Shown here one piece after another: positions 1 to 5,437 of a stretch of 6,494 nucleotides of DNA. Position numbers and translations under genes: made by a program. Under the pieces are notes generated by a model that worked only from the letters and a program-made list of their open reading frames with translations, was not told the origin of the DNA and did not search any database. Source of the DNA: Oscillospiraceae bacterium (GTDB lineage: Bacteria > Bacillota_A > Clostridia > Oscillospirales > Acutalibacteraceae); the NCBI GenBank assembly GCA_003519645.1, contig DOWI01000455.1:1-6494 (forward strand). The letters are read 5' to 3'. Position 1 is the first letter of the stretch. Every line of letters begins with the position of its first letter.

Positions 1-63
1 GCGACTCTGATTCTATTGCAGGGGCTGATAGGCGAATTCGCCTCCGGGGAGGAAGAGGATTGA
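1..63 (+). CDS. C-terminal tail of an unidentified upstream gene (partial)
   Basis: Reading from base 1, the first frame stays open for 20 codons and stops at TGA (61-63). It ends in a hydrophobic stretch followed by an acidic tail (GEFASGEEED). The stop overlaps the TTG start of the next gene in a TTGA arrangement, and a strong Shine-Dalgarno site for that next gene lies inside these codons, which is the usual layout of a translationally coupled operon. The fragment is too short to identify. In many Clostridia the tRNA dimethylallyltransferase gene miaA lies near the YnbB-type gene found downstream here, so miaA is one guess from context only. The frame used by the GNAT gene is also open back to base 1, so an upstream extension of that gene instead cannot be fully excluded. 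Confidence 0.4.
   Translation, partial: ATLILLQGLIGEFASGEEED
46..52 (+). promoter_or_regulatory. Shine-Dalgarno site of the GNAT gene
   Basis: GGGGAGG lies 7 nt before the TTG at 60. It supports TTG as the real start: the next in-frame methionine (ATG at 129) has no purine-rich site before it. The site lies within the last codons of the preceding gene, consistent with coupled translation. Confidence 0.7.
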
Positions 64-824
64 TTCGGATTGCAAAAGCAGAGGATCTTGCCTTTTTGCA
101 CCCTGAATCCGAAGCTGCGGTTCGTATCATGGGATTGGTTGCAGCATACGGTACAGACCAGCCTTTTATCCGGCTTTGGTGCGATAGCGAGCGGCGTGCT
201 TTTATCTCGCTGATGGACGGCTATGCTGTGCTTGAGGCGGCAGATGATGCCGATTTTGAGGAGCTGGCTGTTTTTTTGGATATGCAAACAGAGATTACGG
301 GCATACGCACTTCTCTTAAAACCGCTCGAAAAATAAACGTCTTCACCGGATGGACAATCCAACATGAATCTGTTATGACCTCCGGTACGGACCTTAAAGC
401 TCCTGATTTGAAACCCGCCCAGCTAACACCGCGGGAGGTTTACCCCTTGCTCCAAAAGTGTTTTGATGATGGCTTGCCGCCCTTTGAATCCTGGTATGTT
501 GACGTGTCACACAGGATTAGACATGGATGCTGTAGGGTGATTGGTTTCAGGCATGATGGATTTCCTGTTTCATGTGCCATGACAATTTCCGAGTGCAGAA
601 GCGCGGCAATCATCGGCGCAGTTGCCACAATTGAGAGCGGGCGGGGCAGGGGATATGCTTCCGCAAATGTCCTTACACTTACACATCATCTGATTCAGGA
701 GGGCAAAAAAGTGCTTTTGTCACCCAAAAATTGGAATGCCCACCAGCTGTATTTGCGTCTCGGTTTCATCGAATGCGGTAGTTGGGGCAATCTTTATAAA
801 ACAACCGGAAGGATAGGAACATAA
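60..824 (+). CDS. GNAT family N-acetyltransferase
   Basis: This is a 254-residue cytoplasmic protein predicted to move an acetyl group from acetyl-CoA to an amine; the acceptor is unknown. The GNAT core is in the C-terminal half. A beta-strand rich in small residues (AAIIGAVAT, about 182-190) leads into the acetyl-CoA pyrophosphate-binding loop R195-G-R-G-Y-A200. This is followed by a helix and then the motif B region N226-A-H-Q-L-Y231 with L-G-F at 234-236, a typical GNAT ending. Residues 1-125 do not show a clear GNAT motif and may form a degenerate first GNAT-like lobe, as in two-lobed family members. The TTG start is chosen because of its Shine-Dalgarno site and its overlap with the upstream stop. 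The next gene begins 5 nt after the stop, so the two are almost certainly co-transcribed. The family assignment is firm; the substrate is not known. Confidence 0.9.
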   Translation: MIRIAKAEDLAFLHPESEAAVRIMGLVAAYGTDQPFIRLWCDSERRAFISLMDGYAVLEAADDADFEELAVFLDMQTEITGIRTSLKTARKINVFTGWTIQHESVMTSGTDLKAPDLKPAQLTPREVYPLLQKCFDDGLPPFESWYVDVSHRIRHGCCRVIGFRHDGFPVSCAMTISECRSAAIIGAVATIESGRGRGYASANVLTLTHHLIQEGKKVLLSPKNWNAHQLYLRLGFIECGSWGNLYKTTGRIGT

Positions 825-829
825 AAGCA

Positions 830-2122
830 ATGAATTCACCGTTCTTTTCAATTGATAACAGGCTTCTTGCTGTGGCGGATCAAGCGCAGCAAGAAGCCGA
901 AGCAGTATTTAAAAATATTGATGAGATAACAGAGTATAATCAACAGAAAGTGCTGGCATCCTTTATTGAAAATCGTGTCAGTGAGAGTCATTTTGTGTCC
1001 ACAACCGGATACGGATACGGGGACCGGGGGAGAGATACACTGGATGCTGTTTTTGCTAAAGCTATGGGTGCGGAGGATGCGCTGGTACGTCACAGCATTG
1101 TTTCGGGTACCCACGCCATTACGGTCGCTCTGTTTGGAATACTGCGGCCGGGTGATACTTTAATGACAGTCACCGGCGCACCCTATGATACTTTGGAAGA
1201 GGTTATTGGACAGGATGACAGCCATGGCCGGCATACGGATATGGGTTCTCTGCGCGATTTCGGTATCCGTTTTCTACAGGTGGAGCTTGATGCACATGGG
1301 TACCCCGACCTGCCGAGGATATCATTCGAGCTTAAAACAGTGAAGCCAAAGGTGGTTCACATTCAGCGTTCACGGGGCTATAACACACGTCCGTCGCTGT
1401 CGGTGGCTGATATAAAGAAGATTGTTGATGTAGTACGCCGGCAATCACCTGATTCTATTGTGTTTGTTGACAACTGTTATGGTGAATTTGTTGAGCGGGA
1501 TGAACCTACGGCTGCAGGTGCAGACCTAATGGCAGGCTCGTTGATTAAAAATCCCGGCGGAGGGATTGCGGATAATGGCGGTTATATCTGCGGACGTGCT
1601 GATCTGGTTGAACAATGCGCTTATCGCATGACAACGCCGGGACTTGGGCGGGAGGTAGGGGCATCCCTCGGACACAATCGAACCCTTTATATGGGTTTAT
1701 TTAATGCGCCGCATGTTGTGGGTGAGGCACTGAAAACCGCCGTTTATTGTGCTTCCCTGTTTTCTTTGTTTGGGTATGAAGTGACGCCAAAGGCGGATGA
1801 AAAGCGGACCGATATTATTCAGGCTGTGAAACTGGGAACACCCCAAGCTTTGATTGCGTTTTGTCAGGGGATGCAACGCGGTGCGCCTGTAGATTCATTT
1901 GTAGTACCGGAACCCTGGGAAATGCCGGGATATGAAAATCCGGTAATTATGGCAGCGGGTGCTTTTACGATGGGCGCATCGATTGAGCTTTCTGCGGATG
2001 CTCCGCTTCGGGAACCCTATGCGGCATATATGCAGGGTGGTCTGAATTATCATTCCGGTAAGCTGGGAGTAATGCTTGCAGCACAGACCATGCTGGAAAA
2101 GGGCTTATTGAAAATAGATTAA
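830..2122 (+). CDS. Methionine gamma-lyase family protein, PLP-dependent (YnbB / 'aluminium resistance' family)
   Basis: This 430-residue cytoplasmic protein is a fold-type I PLP enzyme related to the Cys/Met metabolism lyases. It is full length for the YnbB-like family (Pfam Met_gamma_lyase), which databases often name 'aluminium resistance protein'. Visible features are the family-typical N-terminal segment with YGYGDRGRD at 61-69, the cofactor phosphate-binding turn V91-S-G-T-H-A96, and the aspartate contacting the PLP ring nitrogen in F212-V-D214-N-C-Y. The probable PLP lysine is K240 in S-L-I-K-N-P-G-G-G (237-245), and a conserved C-terminal part includes G-G-L-N-Y-H-S-G-K (403-411). The start is ATG, with AGGA about 11 nt upstream. 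The gene lies 5 nt behind the GNAT gene and is followed by a strong terminator, so it is last in its operon. The family is certain, but the true substrate is not established: C-S lyase activity is inferred from homology and aluminium resistance is a historical label. Confidence 0.93.
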   Translation: MNSPFFSIDNRLLAVADQAQQEAEAVFKNIDEITEYNQQKVLASFIENRVSESHFVSTTGYGYGDRGRDTLDAVFAKAMGAEDALVRHSIVSGTHAITVALFGILRPGDTLMTVTGAPYDTLEEVIGQDDSHGRHTDMGSLRDFGIRFLQVELDAHGYPDLPRISFELKTVKPKVVHIQRSRGYNTRPSLSVADIKKIVDVVRRQSPDSIVFVDNCYGEFVERDEPTAAGADLMAGSLIKNPGGGIADNGGYICGRADLVEQCAYRMTTPGLGREVGASLGHNRTLYMGLFNAPHVVGEALKTAVYCASLFSLFGYEVTPKADEKRTDIIQAVKLGTPQALIAFCQGMQRGAPVDSFVVPEPWEMPGYENPVIMAAGAFTMGASIELSADAPLREPYAAYMQGGLNYHSGKLGVMLAAQTMLEKGLLKID

Positions 2123-2132
2123 AATGAATCGA

Positions 2133-2179
2133 TTGGATAGTAAAAGAGGCTGCAAAACGCAGCCTCTTTTACTATCCAA
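2133..2179. terminator. Bidirectional intrinsic terminator between convergent genes
   Basis: A perfect 21-bp inverted repeat (2133-2153 with 2159-2179) encloses a 5-nt AAAAC loop. Its core GAGGCTGC/GCAGCCTC is preceded by AAAA and followed by TTTT on either strand, so it reads as a rho-independent terminator in both directions. On the plus strand it begins 10 nt after the stop of the YnbB-type gene. On the minus strand it includes the stop codon and last two codons of the DHHW gene. Confidence 0.93.
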
Positions 2180-3302
2180 CAAGCCTTGACAGGCTCTTAT
2201 CGGTGGAAAAATTGGGGACATTATAAAGAAAGAGTATATCTGTTACATGGTTCTCAATTGCGTATGTCGGATAATCAACATTAAAATAGCGTGGATCCAC
2301 AACCAAGATTTTTTCAAAATGGGAGGTCAGAAACGGTACAAAGCAATGGGCATAGGAGTCTTTTATCATCATAAATGTTTTGCCGTTTTTTGTACCTGTT
2401 TTGATTTCAACAGCCGGCTTATTTCCGCCTAAAAAGTATGAATATTTATCTTTTTTATCCAGAAACTCACCGAAATAAAGGGTTTGGGTGATATGGTCTT
2501 GTCCGTAGTTTGCCCAAACGGGTGTGGCTTTAAGCGGACGATATGCCATTACTAGATCAGGTTTGATGGTAAACAGATTCGCTTTGGAATACAAGGTTCC
2601 GTAAAAGGATGATGAAACCTGTTCCACTGTTGTATCATCCTGTGAAAAAGGTGTTAAACCGGTTTGTTTCGCCCATTCCCTATAGACAAAATAGGCTGCC
2701 GCCGATGTCCAGTGGTGGTCTGTCCGAAAATATAGATAATTGTTTTTATTGGCTTTCAACAAATCGGTAGGATCATAAACCGTCACTTTGCCATTTAATT
2801 GTTTCGATACCTTTCGGATGGCTGCATGCTGATCAGGGACAGGGGCATATGCCGGCAGAAGATCAGACAGGATCTCGGTTGAAGTGGGGATCAATAAAAC
2901 AGTAGCGTTAAGATCTGGCAATGTAGACTTCAAGGTATGGACATACTCGGATATAACATTTGTGTTTTTATCCAGTTGTTTATTATCTATTTTCTCTGTT
3001 GCATCAAATAAGGTATTGTTGCTGCCAAAATATATACGCCCGTTGTCCTTCTTCATCAGCGCAAGCTCGGCAACCGTTTTGAGACTAATCCATTCATCCC
3101 TTGAAAAAAACTGATCCGAGGAATAGGATGCAAAGTTTTCTGAATATTTTCCGGAGATAATGTCTTCAAAATTGAGTGCAGGAAGCATTTGCAGATATCG
3201 GTTTTCATTCTCTGAAAAAGAACGCTGGGGAATGATCAGGTTTATGATTGAGACCGAGAACAGGAGCAATGCAAACCCGATTGAAATAATCTTTTTATTC
3301 AT
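2172..3302 (-). CDS. DHHW family protein (AlgJ/AlgX-like SGNH-fold acyltransferase partner of MBOAT)
   Basis: This is a 376-residue extracellular, probably membrane-tethered protein. Residues 1-24 are a short basic start followed by one hydrophobic segment (ISIGFALLLFSVSIINLII) with no clear cleavage site. The rest resembles the AlgJ/AlgX/DHHW group: the ENRYLQMLP and FSRDEWISLK region (34-75), a G-x-I-Y-F-G strand (88-93), V-L-L-I-P-T (135-140), the signature D195-H-H-W198 and a K314-D-S-Y317 block. By analogy with AlgX, D195, H197 and S316 would form the Asp-His-Ser catalytic set. The predicted role is to transfer acyl groups, probably acetyl, delivered by the MBOAT protein encoded just upstream onto an extracellular glycopolymer. 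The start is ATG; AGAGGAG lies 9 nt upstream and overlaps the MBOAT stop by one base, and the gap between the two genes is 15 nt. It is the last gene of the minus-strand operon. The family is well supported; acceptor and acyl group are inferred. Confidence 0.88.
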   Translation of the reverse strand: MNKKIISIGFALLLFSVSIINLIIPQRSFSENENRYLQMLPALNFEDIISGKYSENFASYSSDQFFSRDEWISLKTVAELALMKKDNGRIYFGSNNTLFDATEKIDNKQLDKNTNVISEYVHTLKSTLPDLNATVLLIPTSTEILSDLLPAYAPVPDQHAAIRKVSKQLNGKVTVYDPTDLLKANKNNYLYFRTDHHWTSAAAYFVYREWAKQTGLTPFSQDDTTVEQVSSSFYGTLYSKANLFTIKPDLVMAYRPLKATPVWANYGQDHITQTLYFGEFLDKKDKYSYFLGGNKPAVEIKTGTKNGKTFMMIKDSYAHCFVPFLTSHFEKILVVDPRYFNVDYPTYAIENHVTDILFLYNVPNFSTDKSLSRLVG

Positions 3303-3317
3303 TGCACACCACTCCTC

Positions 3318-4739
3318 TTAAAAACGGAAATACAGAAACGGATTATAGGACGCATCAACAAGATAGGCAACACATAATACCGATAGTCCAAGCAATACGG
3401 CGCATGCTCCAGTGGTCACAAAAGCCGGACGATTGGCAAGCGCTCTTTCTGCCCGATTAACCAATCGCTTTGGAATATCGGTACTGCCTACGACACCGAT
3501 TAACAGCAGAAGTCCGTTGGTAAGCAGAAGATAGATAGAGGTGCCGTCATAGAGCGGTGCCCCGTGTTGGCCGAACATTGCGCCTATGAAAGCAATGCCC
3601 TGCGACAGATTGTCAAATGCAAATAGAGCCCAGCTGATGATAACAAACAGCATGGTATATATGTGTGTAAATATTCTGGGTATGCGCTGTAATATCTTTA
3701 GCAAAAACAGCTTTTCAATCATAAGCAGTAGTCCAAAATACAATCCCCACACCACGAAATTCCAGCTGGCGCCATGCCAAACACCTGTTAAAAGCCAGAC
3801 AACAAGAATATTGCGAAGCTGAAGCGTAAGTCCGCGACGATTGCCGCCGAGCGGGATATAAACATAATCCCTGAACCATGTACCTAAAGAAATATGCCAG
3901 CGGCGCCAGAACTCGGTTATACTTTTGGACATGTACGGATAATTAAAGTTCTCCAGAAATTCAAAACCGAACATTTTACCAAGTCCGATTGCCATATCCG
4001 AATATCCTGAAAAATCAAAGTATATCTGGAGTGTAAAGGCGATTATGCCGATCCACGCCGTGAGTACGGGAACCGTTGCCGTATCGAAAGAAGATACTTT
4101 TGTCCAGATGACGCCGACCGTATTGGCAATCAGAACCTTTTTCCCCAGACCTGTAATAAAGCGTCGGACGCCGTCGCCGAATTTGTCATATCCCTGTGTT
4201 CTGTTTTCAAGCTGACTGTCAATGGTTTTATACTGAATAATGGGACCTGCAATCAGCTGTGGGAAAAGAGCAACATACGTGCCAAAATTAACAATACTTT
4301 TCTGCGCTGTTACATCGCCTCTGTATACATCAATTGTATAGGACAAGGATTGGAATATATAAAATGAAACACCAATCGGCAGGGAAATGCCAAGCAGGGG
4401 AATTGAAACTGCCGGAATCAGGTTTATATTGTCAATGATGAAATCGGCATATTTAAAAAAGCCGAGTATACCTAGGTTAATAATTATGCAAAACACCAAT
4501 GCAAAACGGGCGGCCTTTGGCCGCCTTGCATCCTTCATGCGCTGAATCCATAGTCCGAAAATATAATCAATCACGATAACTGTTATCATGATTAGAATAT
4601 AAACCGGTTCGCCCCACGCATAGAAAAACAGACTAACAACAAGCAGCAATGCGTTCTGCAGCCTCTTTGGTACAATAATATATAGAAATAAAACAACCGG
4701 CAGAAAATAAAACAGAAAGAGCAGACTGCTGAATACCAT
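3318..4739 (-). CDS. MBOAT family O-acyltransferase (AlgI/PatA/DltB type)
   Basis: This 473-residue integral membrane protein has about 11-12 hydrophobic segments. It is predicted to take acyl groups from a cytoplasmic donor and pass them across the membrane for O-acylation of an envelope or secreted polysaccharide. Family hallmarks are V24-P-K-R, F39-Y-A-W-G, I122-G-V-S-F-Y-I-F-Q, A164-G-P-I-I, Y240-F-D-F-S-G-Y-S-D-M-A-I-G-L-G, F277-W-R-R-W-H-I-S-L, Y294-I-P-L-G-G-N-R-R-G and the C-terminal FLYFRF. The near-invariant MBOAT histidine is H322 in G-V-W-H-G-A-S-W-N-F, and the second conserved histidine is H282. Length matches AlgI-like proteins. The ATG start has TTCCTCC on the plus strand (GGAGGAA on the coding strand) 5 nt away. 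The DHHW partner gene follows at 15 nt, a pairing typical of this system. No dlt genes are visible, so acetylation is more likely than D-alanylation, but this is inference. Confidence 0.95.
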   Translation of the reverse strand: MVFSSLLFLFYFLPVVLFLYIIVPKRLQNALLLVVSLFFYAWGEPVYILIMITVIVIDYIFGLWIQRMKDARRPKAARFALVFCIIINLGILGFFKYADFIIDNINLIPAVSIPLLGISLPIGVSFYIFQSLSYTIDVYRGDVTAQKSIVNFGTYVALFPQLIAGPIIQYKTIDSQLENRTQGYDKFGDGVRRFITGLGKKVLIANTVGVIWTKVSSFDTATVPVLTAWIGIIAFTLQIYFDFSGYSDMAIGLGKMFGFEFLENFNYPYMSKSITEFWRRWHISLGTWFRDYVYIPLGGNRRGLTLQLRNILVVWLLTGVWHGASWNFVVWGLYFGLLLMIEKLFLLKILQRIPRIFTHIYTMLFVIISWALFAFDNLSQGIAFIGAMFGQHGAPLYDGTSIYLLLTNGLLLLIGVVGSTDIPKRLVNRAERALANRPAFVTTGACAVLLGLSVLCVAYLVDASYNPFLYFRF

Positions 4740-4744
4740 TACGG

Positions 4745-4751
4745 TTCCTCC
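4745..4751 (-). promoter_or_regulatory. Shine-Dalgarno site of the MBOAT gene
   Basis: The coding-strand sequence GGAGGAA lies 5 nt before the ATG whose first base is at 4739. It is a strong site and fixes the MBOAT start. It means the gene can be translated independently of the lipoprotein gene, which ends about 185 nt upstream. Confidence 0.75.
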
Positions 4752-4773
4752 GGGTTATTGTCTCAGCGATTGT

Positions 4774-4858
4774 TTAAAAACCTTGGTCTTCAAGGTGAAA
4801 AAATTGAGACAGTATTGATTTTAAATCCTTCGCGTCCTTTGGAAGCCAAGGTTTTTAA
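4774..4858. repeat. 85-bp palindromic unit in the lipoprotein-MBOAT gap, with outward terminator-like hairpins
   Basis: The ends TTAAAAACCTTGG (4774-4786) and CCAAGGTTTTTAA (4846-4858) are perfect 13-bp inverted repeats. The match continues inwards as CTTC/GAAG after one unpaired base. Each end can also fold alone. On the minus strand ACCTTG-AAGAC-CAAGGT (4796 to 4780) is followed by TTTT, a short intrinsic terminator or attenuator placed before the MBOAT gene. On the plus strand CCTTTGG-AAG-CCAAGG (4836-4851) is followed by TTTTT. The trinucleotide TGT directly flanks both ends (4771-4773 and 4859-4861). The unit could be a small mobile or repeated element, or simply a regulatory structure. 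No promoter can be picked out with confidence in 4740-4923. Confidence 0.5.
4780..4796 (-). terminator. Possible weak terminator/attenuator between the lipoprotein and MBOAT genes
   Basis: Read on the minus strand, a 6-bp stem (ACCTTG/CAAGGT) with loop AAGAC is followed directly by TTTTAAAC. The stem is short and AT-containing, so termination would be partial at best. It would lower MBOAT-DHHW expression relative to the two genes upstream. It competes with the longer 4774-4858 pairing, which uses the same bases. Confidence 0.4.
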
Positions 4859-4934
4859 TGTTCGGCTTGCAGCTTGAGCACAAAGGCGAGCAGCTTCCAG
4901 TCGCTTGCTGAACCCATCGGCTTTCAGCCGGTGG
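4859..4934. other. Structured intergenic stretch over the 3' end of the lipoprotein gene
   Basis: This stretch holds no convincing gene. It contains a 9-bp stem (4914-4922 with 4926-4934, one G-T pair, loop TTC). The stem covers the final codons and the stop of the lipoprotein gene, but no T-run follows it on either strand, so it is not a standard terminator. The stretch between 4861 and 4913 carries repeated GCTTGC/AGCTT words. Together with 4774-4858 it may belong to one larger intergenic element. Confidence 0.35.
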
Positions 4935-5403
4935 TAGCTGAGTTTGTATACTTCTCGATGGTTTCCTTTGCGGTGTCATTGTCATCCGATACACACAGGA
5001 TAACATACTTTCCTTTTTGCATAAACACAGGGTTCTGCAGTTTTGGAACCTGTTCCGGAGCATAATCCTGAAATTGGTCAATATAATCGGCTAAGTGAAG
5101 CTCAACAGCTTCATTAACACGTTTCGCTGCATCTTGGTCAACCGCCTCAATAACAGTGATTTCCTCGGACGTAGCCGATCCAACATAATTTTTTTTGACC
5201 TTTATATCTGTATCATCAATTTCATAAATATCGAAGAATGCGCTGTCTTTTGATTCGGAAAGGGTATCAACAAACTCAATGCTGTTTTTCAAGTCATCCG
5301 CAAGCGCATTTACGTCAATCGTAATATCTTTGCTTGATTGACAGCCCGAAAATATTGCCGCTGAAAGAGCAAGTGCCGCTACAAAACCCATTATTTTTTT
5401 CAT
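4924..5403 (-). CDS. DUF4358-type lipoprotein of unknown function
   Basis: This 159-residue protein has a lipoprotein signal peptide: MKK start, hydrophobic core to about residue 19, then F18-S-G-C21, with C21 as the likely lipidated cysteine. The mature part is small and acidic. Its pattern (DVNALADDL at 30-38; N72-Y-V-G-S-A-T-S-E-E-I; a helix 88-112; F111-Q-D-Y-A-P; K121-L-Q-N-P; K130-G-K-Y-V-I-L-C-V-S-D) matches my recollection of the DUF4358 family of Clostridia, a family without an assigned biochemical role. It should sit on the outer face of the membrane. The ATG start has AGAAAGGAA 9 nt upstream. It follows the SGNH gene by 34 nt and precedes the MBOAT gene, so an accessory role in surface-polymer acylation is inferred from context only. 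The stop lies within a hairpin-forming sequence, so the last residues (SATTG) may derive from an inserted element. Confidence 0.8.
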   Translation of the reverse strand: MKKIMGFVAALALSAAIFSGCQSSKDITIDVNALADDLKNSIEFVDTLSESKDSAFFDIYEIDDTDIKVKKNYVGSATSEEITVIEAVDQDAAKRVNEAVELHLADYIDQFQDYAPEQVPKLQNPVFMQKGKYVILCVSDDNDTAKETIEKYTNSATTG

Positions 5404-5437
5404 AATCGGTCATTCCTTTCTGTAATCGGGAAATCAA

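Noticed and set aside
966..1163. Plus-strand open frame within the YnbB-type gene
   Set aside because: It is an out-of-frame shadow of a clearly conserved enzyme gene, with no ribosome binding site or recognisable features.
2247..3114. Plus-strand open frames opposite the DHHW gene
   Set aside because: They are antisense to a conserved coding region, lack ribosome binding sites and show no known motifs.
3586..3822. Plus-strand open frame opposite the MBOAT gene
   Set aside because: It is antisense to the conserved H322 region; the frame is explained by the MBOAT codons.
4861..4920. Very short minus-strand frame of about 20 codons starting with ATG just after the lipoprotein stop (MGSASDWKLL...)
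   Set aside because: It has no ribosome binding site and lies inside the repeat-like sequence. It is more likely a by-product of the element than a small protein.
4821..5081. Open frame of 86 codons on the minus strand overlapping the lipoprotein gene end
   Set aside because: It overlaps the lipoprotein gene in another frame, is Cys/Arg/Pro-rich without family features, and has no good Shine-Dalgarno site. It runs into the palindromic intergenic sequence, as a chance frame would.
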